Shown here in pieces: positions 8,338-18,600 of a stretch of 64,000 bases of DNA. This DNA comes from Tolypothrix tenuis PCC 7101. Its GTDB lineage: Bacteria; Cyanobacteriota; Cyanobacteriia; Cyanobacteriales; Nostocaceae. Location: contig NZ_AP018250.1 in NCBI RefSeq assembly GCF_002368295.1, forward strand, positions 1 to 64,000, in the 5' to 3' direction. The notes under the pieces are model-generated. The model was not told where the DNA came from. It searched no databases and saw only the letters and a list, made by a program, of their open reading frames with translations. Each line of letters begins with the position of its first letter. Position 1 is the first letter of the stretch. The position numbers were made by a program, and so were the translations under genes.

Positions 8338-9177
8338 TTATATCTTGTTAAATAATATAAAGCCTATATAACGTTTAGTTTCTATATGAAGAAGTAGCCC
8401 TTGGTTAGTGTCCTTTGTATGTTGTAGTTCCAGCCTTACACCACCAATTTCTATTAAACCTTTTTCAACTAAACGCGATAAATCTATCAAAAATTCATCA
8501 GTACGAAATCCTTTTTCATTTCTTGATAGCTGACGTGTTATATGTCGAACAGGAATACTACTTCCATCTGAAAATTTATCCTTCTTAATAATTTCCAAAT
8601 ATTGCTTTCGTAGTTTTTTTAAAAAAGCTTTCGGGTCAAATTCTCTTCCAAAAACTCTTTTATGCTCGCGTTTTATTGCTTCAACTATGGCTTCAATATC
8701 AGCAGGTAATTCCCAAAGTTTTGCAGATTCATAATTGCCTAACCGTGCAGTTCTTTTTTGATCGTTTATGTGAAGCTGAAAAAACCCATTTTCAAATTTG
8801 TAGTTTGGATGAGCACTATCACGATCTAAAGGTAGATTAGCAGCATCGCAAGCATTTTGTAAATCGCGAGGAAAGTTGTAAGGCTTTATTTTCGTAGCTT
8901 GTTCTTGAGTAAACTGGTAAATTTCTTCTAAGTATGAAATAGTAGGATGGTTATCAACTTTCATCTTTTTCAAGAGCAAATCTTGCTTGTCCATAATGTC
9001 CAAAATATGGAACAGCCATCCATGTTGCATAAAAGTGGTAATATCTTCCCATAGTTTTTGGATATTGGCTGCTTCCTCCGCTTGAGCTTTAAGTTCTTTG
9101 GCTTTCTGGGCTGTGTTGATTGTTTGCTCTTCGGCTAGATGAAATAAATGGTCTGAAAAAAAATTCTCTTTTGTCAT
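8338..9177 (-). CDS. Unknown 279-aa protein, first gene of the accessory BrxD-BrxH module
   Basis: This is a soluble, charged protein with an N-terminal coiled coil (about residues 18-45, Ala/Glu/Lys-rich). A central region follows with NFPRDLQNACDAANLPLDRD near 102-121. The basic helical C-terminal half contains FSDGSSIPVRHITRQL and RTDEFLIDLSRLVEKGLIEIGG, the latter reading like a winged-helix 'wing' segment. No enzyme motif is visible. It is fused transcriptionally to two BrxD-like ATPases and an Lhr-like helicase (gaps of 1, 4 and -4 bp), so it is probably an adaptor or DNA-recognition subunit of that module. A relation to TerB-associated proteins found near DUF2791 ATPases is conceivable but not shown. 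The gap 9178-9349 may hold its own promoter. Confidence 0.65.
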   Translation of the reverse strand: MTKENFFSDHLFHLAEEQTINTAQKAKELKAQAEEAANIQKLWEDITTFMQHGWLFHILDIMDKQDLLLKKMKVDNHPTISYLEEIYQFTQEQATKIKPYNFPRDLQNACDAANLPLDRDSAHPNYKFENGFFQLHINDQKRTARLGNYESAKLWELPADIEAIVEAIKREHKRVFGREFDPKAFLKKLRKQYLEIIKKDKFSDGSSIPVRHITRQLSRNEKGFRTDEFLIDLSRLVEKGLIEIGGVRLELQHTKDTNQGLLLHIETKRYIGFILFNKI

Positions 9178-9349
9178 GGGTCAATCTTCATAAGCTGTAT
9201 GCCACAGTAGTTTATCTGAACATCTGTATCTATTGTTCCCATTTAAGTCGCAACATTTACAGCCAAGTTACGTATTTTGGCAGTATTATGACTTTAAACG
9301 TACATTTACTTAATTTTTTATCCCTTCATAGGAACCAAAATTTATTCCA

Positions 9350-11461
9350 TTAATCAGAAAAGCCGAAAAATTTAATTACTCCTGGCGTATCTAGCAAATA
9401 ATTGCTAACCATCTCGAGAGAATATACTTCTGGTAACGCCCGCTGAAACTTACTTAAACGATATTCTGGTAACTGCGAAAGAATGAAATGTTGGGTAGCT
9501 GAATTTTCCCAGAAGGCAGGAGTACTCATCTGGGCGATCGCTAAACTTAAAGTGGCATGACCAACGCTATCGCCTTCAATTTTTAACTTGAAGTTATCAG
9601 AGATAATCTTCCAATCATGGTGAAATTGCAAGCCGTACTTGAGGGTGTGATTAATTTGTCCACCTGCAAAAGTCCACCACAGCGCCCGATCTGTTTCTAG
9701 CTGAATGCTTGATGTAGCTCCTGCTATTAATGATCTGAGGTCACAACGGTACTCATCTAACACAACTTGTGTTTTAGCATCAATGTAAGGAATAGTACTT
9801 TCTGATTGCAGTATTTCCGCAATTTGCTGACATAGTTCAAAACCTAGTAGTTGTGGAGCAAAGCCACCCCAGCTTGGTTTTTTACCACGGGGAGCAGGAA
9901 CAACTCTAACTGTGCGTTCTTCATGGTTAATGTGCATAACTGTCCAAGCTCGACCACTGAGCAGGAATGAACTCATGTCTGCAACTAATTTATCAACGAA
10001 CGATTGCTCTAGGGAGCCAATAGTGTAACCTGCTGGTGTTTGTACTTTGTACATTACTGGGCTGCTAAAAACTGCGTAGAGTTCCATAAAGTTTTTGCGC
10101 CCAAATACTCGTTCTGCTTTTTCCCCCATTGATAGTAGTCCGCCAGCTAGAAACAGGTAATCCTCCTGAATCATGTATTTGATCAAGATTTCAAATTCTG
10201 AGTGGGTTATGCCAGAAAAATCAGGAACTACTGAGAGTTGCTCCCAGCAACGTTCTGGGCTAATGCCACCGAATTGTAGGGTAAGTGCTAGTAGCTGATG
10301 TACAAGTACGGGCCATGCGCGTGTTTGATTTGGTATGGATTCAACCCAGCCTTTTCTAGCTAGTTCAATGATGGCGATCGCTTGCAATACTGTCTCTATA
10401 TTTTCACAGAAAAATGTCGTATTAGCTTGTTGCCCCGTCCTTCGGCCAGTACGCCCCAGCCTTTGAAGAAAGGATGAGACAGTAGAAGGTGCATTAGCTT
10501 GCAATACTAAATCGAGGTCGCCAACATCAATGCCTAACTCTAAAGTCGAAGTACAAATAATGCTGGTATTTGATCCTTTATGAAAACGCTCTTCAGCCGC
10601 TGTTCGTTCTTCTAGCGAAACAGAACTATGATGAACAAAGACATCTGTACCTCGGTTACGCATCCGTTCAGCAATTTCTTCAGCCAATGACCGACTCTGA
10701 CAGAAAAACAGGCTTTTCTTACTTTGCGCTAAATGACTGGCATCTTGAGCGATCGCGCCTAGTGTATCACGCAGGTAAACGCGCAAATCCTTTTTTGAGG
10801 GAACTTTGGGCGGATCGACAACGCAAAAAGAACGTTTTGATGTACCTTGGAGCCAATGCAGAATATCTACCGGATTACCAACAGTGGCACTGAGTCCAAC
10901 GCGCTGCACATCGTTATTGGTGTAACGTACTAGCCGTTCCACAACTGACATCAAATGAGTACCCCGATCTGTACCTGCTAGGGCATGAACTTCATCAATA
11001 ACTAAAGCACGCATATCGCCAAAGATTTTACTGTGAGGAACTTTGGCGGATAACAGCATCACCTCTAAAGACTCAGGCGTGGTCATCAATAGTGCTGTCG
11101 GCTCTTTGATAAAGGCACGCTTTTGGGAATCTTTAATATCCCCATGCCAAAGAAAGCGCCTGAGACCAACCATTTCAGTGTAATGACCCAGGCGTTCAGC
11201 TTGATTATTCAACAAAGCTTTTATTGGTGCAATGTATATTAACCCAACTCCTTCAGGCTCGCGTTCCATTAGCGTTGCTAATAATGGAAAGATAGAAGCT
11301 TCCGTTTTGCCACCAGCAGTAGGAGCTAGAATAATTGCATTATTACCGTCGAGCAGTGCATGTCCTGCTAGTTCTTGGACAGGACGCAGTGAAGACCAGC
11401 CTAAATTGGAGACAATAGCGGCTTGTAAACGGGGAGGAAAGCGAGCAAAGGCTGAAGTCAT
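9350..11461 (-). CDS. brxHI: BREX type 6 helicase BrxHI
   Basis: This 703-aa Lhr-like SF2 helicase has Walker A APTAGGKT at 46-53, TTPES near 127-131, DEVH at 156-159, SAT at 191-193 and motif VI QRLGRTGRR at 333-341. A ~350-residue Lhr-type C-terminal region follows. BrxHI is the signature helicase of BREX types 2 and 6, where it pairs with the BrxD ATPase. Here it begins 2 bp after the brxD stop and is the last gene of the eight-gene operon. Its exact biochemical role in phage exclusion is not settled. HIP1 sites near 9534, 10374 and 10749 show adaptation to a cyanobacterial genome. Confidence 0.9.
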   Translation of the reverse strand: MTSAFARFPPRLQAAIVSNLGWSSLRPVQELAGHALLDGNNAIILAPTAGGKTEASIFPLLATLMEREPEGVGLIYIAPIKALLNNQAERLGHYTEMVGLRRFLWHGDIKDSQKRAFIKEPTALLMTTPESLEVMLLSAKVPHSKIFGDMRALVIDEVHALAGTDRGTHLMSVVERLVRYTNNDVQRVGLSATVGNPVDILHWLQGTSKRSFCVVDPPKVPSKKDLRVYLRDTLGAIAQDASHLAQSKKSLFFCQSRSLAEEIAERMRNRGTDVFVHHSSVSLEERTAAEERFHKGSNTSIICTSTLELGIDVGDLDLVLQANAPSTVSSFLQRLGRTGRRTGQQANTTFFCENIETVLQAIAIIELARKGWVESIPNQTRAWPVLVHQLLALTLQFGGISPERCWEQLSVVPDFSGITHSEFEILIKYMIQEDYLFLAGGLLSMGEKAERVFGRKNFMELYAVFSSPVMYKVQTPAGYTIGSLEQSFVDKLVADMSSFLLSGRAWTVMHINHEERTVRVVPAPRGKKPSWGGFAPQLLGFELCQQIAEILQSESTIPYIDAKTQVVLDEYRCDLRSLIAGATSSIQLETDRALWWTFAGGQINHTLKYGLQFHHDWKIISDNFKLKIEGDSVGHATLSLAIAQMSTPAFWENSATQHFILSQLPEYRLSKFQRALPEVYSLEMVSNYLLDTPGVIKFFGFSD

Positions 11462-11463
11462 GG

Positions 11464-12783
11464 CTAGAACTCCACTGCTGCGTAACCTTGAATATCCGCA
11501 GGTTCTTCGTCAAAGTAAGCACGACCTTCTCGGATGAGCAATTCTACTTCATTCAAATCTGTGGGTTCAAAACCTTCTGCAATCATTGGGTCAAATTCAT
11601 CATTTTCTGCTGCTAAATCTAGGATGTTGACAAACTGGCGCAGAAATTGGCGAGGAACCACTCCCACATCACCCTTGAAGCCAGCAGTAACTTTGGTAAC
11701 TAGCCGTTCAATAAACTCTGAAGTGACTTTATTGACAATTCCCGTTCGATTAGCTGTGGGATAAATTTCTCGCAACTTGAGTGCCACTTCTTTTAGACGG
11801 CGTGCATCAAAGGGTTTGAGTTCTAGCTGGGGTTGGCGGGGGTTAGCAAAGCCACCAGGAGCCAGAAACTGGATACGGTCATGCAACGGTTCTAGTCCAG
11901 CGACTCCCCGTTTAGTATCAAAAAATTCAGGTGTTCCCGTATAAATCCACAATAATCCTTTGTAACGGTCAGAGGCATCACAGATTTGGCGAATCCCGTT
12001 TAAAGATTTACCACGGCTATCATGCCGCATTCGCAATACTGTTTCTACTTCATCAATGACAATAACCAGTCCCTTGTAACCTGCGGCCTTAACAATTTCG
12101 AGAATACCGTGCAAGTAGTCTAAGGCATCTCGGCTAGCAATATCTCCCTTAATACCAGCGGCTTTTTTCGCAGTAGCAGCCACATTTTCACTACCAGCCA
12201 GCCAAGAAAGCAAGGCACTGGCTTCAGCAATTTCACCTTGCTGTTTAAAAGTAAAAATAGCACGAAGAACTCGTGCCATATCTTCTGGAGCTTTACCTCC
12301 TGTCAGGGAGGCAAGTTCTTCTTCCATACGTTGCTGCACTAGAGTATCGAACTCGTCGCTGTTTTCATCTGCTCCAGCAGCAATTAGGGCATCTTCTACA
12401 CGCGCAATCCAGCGATCGATAATATCGCTTAAAGCACCTCTGGGACAGGAGCTAGTGCCTAATTCTTGAACGACTTTACGGTAAACGTCATCGAATTTGT
12501 AAAAGTGTAAATCGTTATCAGAGACGACAACAAAGCTAGTAGCAAAGCCTTGAGCTTGAGCATCGAGGATGGCTAGACGGGACATAAAAGTTTTACCACA
12601 ACCGTAGCCACCGCGTAAGAACTTGAACACACCTTCGCCATTAGCTGCTAGTTGAAATTGGCGATGAATTTCAGTTCGCTGTTTGTCAATACCGACGGCA
12701 AAGGCTTCCAAACCTCGTTCGGGAACAACACCTGAGCGAAGACGCTCAAAGATATGCTCAATATCTCGTTCACTAATTGCCAT
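11464..12783 (-). CDS. brxD: BREX type 6 ATPase BrxD
   Basis: This 439-aa P-loop ATPase (DUF2791, 'BREX system ATP-binding protein BrxD') has the N-terminal pattern IFERLRSGVVPERG, Walker A RGGYGCGKT at about 57-65, Walker B VIVIDEVETVL near 236-246, and YTGTPEFFD about 40 residues later. It lies between pglZ (41-bp gap) and brxHI (2-bp gap), the canonical type 6 position. It is more HIP1-adapted and less AT-rich than the two BrxD-like copies downstream, and is the one I assign to the BREX core. Predicted cytoplasmic partner of BrxHI. Confidence 0.92.
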   Translation of the reverse strand: MAISERDIEHIFERLRSGVVPERGLEAFAVGIDKQRTEIHRQFQLAANGEGVFKFLRGGYGCGKTFMSRLAILDAQAQGFATSFVVVSDNDLHFYKFDDVYRKVVQELGTSSCPRGALSDIIDRWIARVEDALIAAGADENSDEFDTLVQQRMEEELASLTGGKAPEDMARVLRAIFTFKQQGEIAEASALLSWLAGSENVAATAKKAAGIKGDIASRDALDYLHGILEIVKAAGYKGLVIVIDEVETVLRMRHDSRGKSLNGIRQICDASDRYKGLLWIYTGTPEFFDTKRGVAGLEPLHDRIQFLAPGGFANPRQPQLELKPFDARRLKEVALKLREIYPTANRTGIVNKVTSEFIERLVTKVTAGFKGDVGVVPRQFLRQFVNILDLAAENDEFDPMIAEGFEPTDLNEVELLIREGRAYFDEEPADIQGYAAVEF

Positions 12784-12824
12784 AGTTATTTTAATTAATA
12801 CGTTTACTTTTATACATTAATTTC

Positions 12825-15677
12825 TTAATTTTGCTTGACGTAGCGCTTACCATTACTAGTAGTTTCAATCCTGACTGAAAAAGGAACTTTCTTGAGGTGT
12901 TCCTCAAAATCTAAGGAGAAGCGCCGCACCATTCTAGCTGAACCCAGAATCTGATTTAGCTCTGGTTCTGTAATTGAGCCGTGTTGTTGCAAGTGGAGGA
13001 ACACACGCCGAACGGTTTCATCCGCAAAGCTATCTTGCCAGTCAGTATTTTTGGGTAATTCGGTAGCCGCAGCAACCTCACCCTGGAACGACCCAGATAC
13101 ATTGAAATAAGTTTGAGGAACTACTGACTCTACATCTTCAATACCGTCTGGGTGGTAAATTTCCAAGCGGACACGCTCATCTCGCTGTCCCTTGAGGTCA
13201 AAAAGTACCTCAACCCAGCCTCCCTCAACAGCAATTTGGAGTTGCTGGTTTTTGACTTCTGCACCAGGGGCATCCTTAATCGTAACTTGGATATCAGGTC
13301 GCTCTGGCACGCGCAAGGCGACATTAATTTCCCTGGCCCCTACGAAGCTAAGAACACCTTGGGCAACAGGCGCGGGCTTAACCCTCACTCGAATACGGCT
13401 ACAATCTAAAATACTTGGCTCTGGTTTGGCTTCGATGAGATATTTCACCATTGCCAAATGAGATTGATGGCGATGGGATACTGTGAGTACAGGAATTACT
13501 CGCTCTTGCAGGCTATTGCCACCATGTACAAAGCTAGCACCAGGAATGCCTGTGCTAAAAACAGCAGTATCTTTACGGAATAGTAAGTATCCTTCTTGCC
13601 CCTCGTATTTGAGGGCGTTTAAAGAAACCGTTACCATTTCTTCTTCCGATCGCGGTTCTTTGGCAAGAATATAACGGCGGTTAGAGTCACGGTAGGGTTT
13701 TTCTTGGGTGGTTTGGTCTTGCAAGAGAAATCCGTGGTCGGCGGTAAATACAAACTCATTTATACCAATACTTTTGAGGTGGTTCCAGGCTGACTTGATT
13801 TGTTGCAGCCAGGTTTCAAAAGTTGCTAAACCTACATTAGCTTCGCCTGCATCGTCAATTTCTCGACTGTGAACAACTACAAGATTGGTATTAGCACAGC
13901 TTTGTTTGAGGCTGGTGGTTGACCAATTGCAGACCTCTGCCAAAGTCAGCCCCCGAACTCGTCTACGACCTGCACTGATATTATCAGTACTTTTCTCACT
14001 CATTGCCCGGACTCGCTCATCAGGCTTGCGTACAGTATACTCACCTGTTTTAAAACCTTTGAAACCATCATTACCCGCTAATATTACCCGACCATTTTGG
14101 GTAACAGGGGCCAGGATGTTCATGCCAACGGCGGTGATGCTGGGTAATTCGGCATATCTCCCTTTCAGCGTTACGGTAGTACCAGCACCCTCAAATTCCT
14201 GGATAAGTTCTGTTGCCATTTCGTAGCGGAAGGCATCAATAAGGAAGTAAGCAACTTTTTTGTTACTTTGGGTGAGGGGGTGTATTATTTGCTCGTAGAG
14301 AGTGCGTTGCTGGAGTTCAGCATCGGGTAAAAAGCTTTCTGTGGTGCAGATAAGGGCAAAGTCTTGCGCCAGCGTATCTGCCCAATTGCGGTACTGAAAA
14401 CGAAGTTTATCCGCAGCTTCTAGGAGTTGGGCGAAGTGGGGTAAGGTGGGTTCTAGGAGTTTTAACCGCTGCTGCTCAAAGCGACGGTGTGCTTTGTCTA
14501 CTTCACAGCCAGTTTGTGTATAGTAGTCTAAAGCTTCTCGCAGGGTTTGTTTGCTCTTCAGCCGCCCTGAACCTTGAATCATATAGCCCAAAGTGGCTGC
14601 ATCTTTGATTAATGACCATTCTAACCTCGCAGTGCGATCGCGTTCTAGCCAAAATGAAGCAGACTCGGTGCGAGATTGTGACCATTGTAAGGCTTTCTGA
14701 AATTCCCCACTCAGCAGTGCTTGTACAGCACTCTGTAAAATGGCTGTTTCTTCCCATTGGAAGGTTTCAAATTGTCCCAAGTCTTCGGGGCTAATTTGAT
14801 TCAGTTCTTGTTCCAAATGGGATTCTACAATTGCTGCTTTGGCTGCATAAATATCTGGATGGCGTTTTCGCAGATATTCCACCAGTTGCTTGCAGGTTTT
14901 TCGCAAGGGTAGAGAAAGTTGGGTCAGGGGTTGAAGTGCTTCAAGATGAGGTGGGCGGTTGAGGTCATGGACATACTCAACACACATTAACCAAGCTGCA
15001 AAGGTTTCGCCCAGGTCGAGGAAAGATAGCGGAGTGTCGCCGTGAAAGAAGCACACAAAGGCTGTGTTCATCCCTGTGTGACGGTAAAGATGTTCTGTTA
15101 AGGTATTGAGGGCAGTTTGGTCGCTGATTCTTGATAGCAGTACTTTGTCTTCGCCCAGGATACCGTCTACAATCCACTCTAAACTAAGATTTGTTAAATA
15201 AGCCGCTAGTCCGTCTTGGGGTTGGGAAAGGTGATTTTGCAGCCACACTTCGGCAGATTGTAAATCAGTGATACCATTGTTAAGGTAGTTTTCGATACTA
15301 GCAGGGTTAATGCGCCCTGTGACAGCTTCTCGAATTAATGTGTCAAAGGCTTTGCGGAAACGGTAGCCAGCGCGGTAAAGTTCCAGAATAGGAGTTTTGC
15401 GGATGGTTTCTTCCGTATGGCCGGGCATATGAATTAACAACGGTTCGGGATCAAGCCCATTGCCATAGGGTTCCAGGGCAAGTACCATCTCTAAGTAACT
15501 GCCGCGAAAAGCAACGACTGGGGCAAAAAAATCACCTCGGTGATAACGGGTGATTAATTCATCAACATAACTGTTGTAATACCCGTCTTTATCTAGCCAA
15601 ATAACGATACCACGTTGACGCAGTTCCCGTTTCAGTTCTGCTTCTAAAACTGTGGTAATTGGACTTAATTGACTCAT
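12825..15677 (-). CDS. pglZ: BREX alkaline-phosphatase-superfamily protein PglZ
   Basis: This 950-aa protein is the hallmark of all BREX systems. Its PglZ domain carries metal-binding motifs of the alkaline phosphatase superfamily: AYFLIDAFRYEMA at about 473-485 and FTADHGFLLQ at about 642-651. A long N-terminal region holds helical, DEXX-free sequence, and the C-terminal ~250 residues look beta-rich with a final helical domain. PglZ proteins bind metal and have phosphodiesterase-like activity in studied systems; the target in exclusion is not fixed. The start overlaps the pglX stop (ATGA, 15677-15674), so the two are translationally coupled. Confidence 0.93.
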   Translation of the reverse strand: MSQLSPITTVLEAELKRELRQRGIVIWLDKDGYYNSYVDELITRYHRGDFFAPVVAFRGSYLEMVLALEPYGNGLDPEPLLIHMPGHTEETIRKTPILELYRAGYRFRKAFDTLIREAVTGRINPASIENYLNNGITDLQSAEVWLQNHLSQPQDGLAAYLTNLSLEWIVDGILGEDKVLLSRISDQTALNTLTEHLYRHTGMNTAFVCFFHGDTPLSFLDLGETFAAWLMCVEYVHDLNRPPHLEALQPLTQLSLPLRKTCKQLVEYLRKRHPDIYAAKAAIVESHLEQELNQISPEDLGQFETFQWEETAILQSAVQALLSGEFQKALQWSQSRTESASFWLERDRTARLEWSLIKDAATLGYMIQGSGRLKSKQTLREALDYYTQTGCEVDKAHRRFEQQRLKLLEPTLPHFAQLLEAADKLRFQYRNWADTLAQDFALICTTESFLPDAELQQRTLYEQIIHPLTQSNKKVAYFLIDAFRYEMATELIQEFEGAGTTVTLKGRYAELPSITAVGMNILAPVTQNGRVILAGNDGFKGFKTGEYTVRKPDERVRAMSEKSTDNISAGRRRVRGLTLAEVCNWSTTSLKQSCANTNLVVVHSREIDDAGEANVGLATFETWLQQIKSAWNHLKSIGINEFVFTADHGFLLQDQTTQEKPYRDSNRRYILAKEPRSEEEMVTVSLNALKYEGQEGYLLFRKDTAVFSTGIPGASFVHGGNSLQERVIPVLTVSHRHQSHLAMVKYLIEAKPEPSILDCSRIRVRVKPAPVAQGVLSFVGAREINVALRVPERPDIQVTIKDAPGAEVKNQQLQIAVEGGWVEVLFDLKGQRDERVRLEIYHPDGIEDVESVVPQTYFNVSGSFQGEVAAATELPKNTDWQDSFADETVRRVFLHLQQHGSITEPELNQILGSARMVRRFSLDFEEHLKKVPFSVRIETTSNGKRYVKQN

Positions 15678-18600
15678 GCGGCTTCCTCCTCTTCTTGCTC
15701 AAACAGAGGGCCGAAATCTTCTTCTTGGGTTTCTTCTTTTTTACGTTTGCGTTCCCGTCGCTTCTCTTCTTTCTCGATAATTTCTTGCACTAGCTGAGGA
15801 TTTTCTTTAGCAAAGGCTTGGCGCAGACTATCAGAATTTTGTTCATCAATAGTGAAATCCTCAGAAATTTCATCTTGCAAACGCAGTTCCCACTCGTAAG
15901 CTTTAGCTGAGTGATATTTCCAAAAGCAGCCGTGGGCTACGGCGAGGGAAGGATCTACTTTACATTTACCATCAACCCGTTGAGGAAAATAACGGGCGGC
16001 TAAATGTGACCAGTCATAATCTTTTTTACCTTGGGCGTTGCAGAGTTCTGACCACCATTTCTTAGGTTGGTTCCACTGGGGTTCAAGTAAAGGCCAGAGG
16101 GCTGCACTATTGACCATCACACCATCGTCTAAATCCATTTTGAAACGAGCATCAACTTCGCGCTTAATATCTTTTGCATTGGCTGGGGATGGCCCTTGTT
16201 CCGCGCACTGTCTCACTAAGTCGATAAATGCTTTGAGTTCTTCGTGGAGTTTTTGGACTTCGCTGTAACGTTCTTCAGCTTTTGTTTGTGTTTTTTTATC
16301 GCCTTGATGTCTGGCTGTGGTCAAGTCGTTGAGTTCGCCTTCTAGTTGGCTGAGTTCGGGGATGAGGTAATCTGCTAATAAGGTTTGCAATGTGTTGTCA
16401 GCCCAGCGATGAATGCTGATAAAAGCAACAAAATTTTTCCGTTGGGATGAAAGGGGAAAGTAAATTGGGTGGTTTTCGTACATCCCCAAGTGAACATCTT
16501 TAAAGAAGGATAACCGCAACCATTTGCGAAGTTGGGTTCCTTTAGCAATAATTGAGCCGTACTCGTGCCAAGTTTCTTGAATGGGTTTACAAGCTGGATG
16601 TTCTAAGCTGTCTTTTTCAGAGTAGGCGGAAAGATAAAAGATGCCGTGAGGGAGTGCAGTTGCGGGGGCTTGGTTGAGGATACCTTCGCCATTTGCACTA
16701 AATCGCGCTAATGCTACGCCGATGGAATAGGATATAAAATTGGTTGCGGGTGGTTGTTCGTAGACGGGTTCATAGTTTGGTAAAGGTGTACCCGATTGAC
16801 GGTCTACTGCTGTTTGTGCCCACTCTTGAGCATATTTCCAAGCGGATGCACCTGGTTTTTTGAATTCTACAGATGTTTCGCGAGCGGCTTCGTGTTCAGT
16901 GAAGGCTGTGTCAAGTTGGGTAAAGATTTCGTCTGCTGATTCAATGGGGAAGAGAGGAAGGCGGTTAACATCGCCAACTTGAAAGCTAACTGAAGGATTA
17001 AGAGAAGCCATAATATTACGGCTTAACTTACTGTTTAGTAAACAGGTAACCGCAGATGGATTATTTGGAAAAACAGAAGCTCCTTTATCCCCAATAACAC
17101 TTCTAAACCGATGCTTACGTGCTAAGAAATAACTTCCAATCATGGAAAATGCAATTCCAATAGTGAAGTAGAATTGACGACTTGGGGTTCCGTTACCACC
17201 TCCCTTTGAACCTAAATGATCGTAAGCAACTTGTTTTTCAAGAGCTGAATTTTGCCATAAGATAAGCGTATCTAATGGTTCAAACCAACTTTTTCCTGCT
17301 GCACCTTTTATGTATCCAACCCACTTGTAGGTAAACAGTTCACCACTTAAGTCTGATTCCATCCTTTTATCAAAACTAGCAAAAGCAACTTCCCAAGGAG
17401 TTCTGAGATATCTAATATTGTTAGACGTTTGCATTCCTGCTCTAACAGGAGCAGCTTCTGACAGCTTAAGTGCTTCAGCATAGTCTTTAAGAAAATCTTG
17501 TTTCCACCAATAAATAAGAGGTTTTTCTTTGATAACCTCAAAGCGATCGCTCCAAAATTCAAACCGCCCTATTTGTAATAAAACTGCTGCCCGCTTCCGC
17601 TTTGTTCGTCCGCTATCTCGTGAATTATCATCTAATGGAGTTGGCTGAATTGCTATACTACATGCTTTATTTGGTGTTGCTTTTTGAAACAGACTCATAA
17701 CTGTTGCAACTACTTCATCAACTACTTCCTCAAATGCACCTCTATCTACATCTCCTAGTAATCTCAAATCAAAATTGCTGAGTAAATATTCCCGAATCTG
17801 CGTAAACTGCTGAATAAACATCCAATTCCGCATCGTCAACAACGCAGACACACCCCCAACTCTTGCTAATTGCAAACCCCGTTCCAAAAAAGCTGCATAC
17901 AAATCCGCCTTTCCTTTTGGGTAATTCTTCGTAATATATCCAGCATCCGCCATCTTACTCGTTCCCTGATACGGCGGATTACCAATCACTAAATCGTAAC
18001 TATTCTCACGTACTATGCGGATAAATCTGATACCTGCTGCTAACTGCTCACCTCGCAACCGCAAGCCCAAATCATCGCCACTAGTACACCTTGAGAGAAA
18101 TTGCTCAAGCTTATCGAGTAAAGAAGCTTTCGTCTGCTGAAAATTGAAGTCTGATTTTTGTTCACCAAAGCCTGTAAAAATATCCCCCTGAATCACCTGT
18201 TTAAACTGGCTTTCATACTCGCTAATTGCTGCATCTACCGCGGTATCTACCTTCAACAGCGTTCCTAAATAATCTGCTCCCTGCAAAGCATATACAATCT
18301 GATTTGTCAACTTTTCTGGAATCCCCGTGGCTTCTGTCACCTCTCGCCGCAACTCCACCAACGCTGGGTCATCTGCTGGTAAAGAAGCCAACTGAAGATT
18401 AGATGCAACCAAATTCAGATGTTTAGGACTTGCTTGGGGAGAAAGTAGCCGCGCCTTCAGTATCAACGCCGCCGCCGCAATTTGTATTGCTCTGGGGTCG
18501 ATATCAACACCATATAAATTATTCTCTAAAATCGACTCAACAATTTGGCGATCGCTCCAATTTTCCCCCCGATGCCTGGCCTCTTCCTGGTAAAGTGTAA

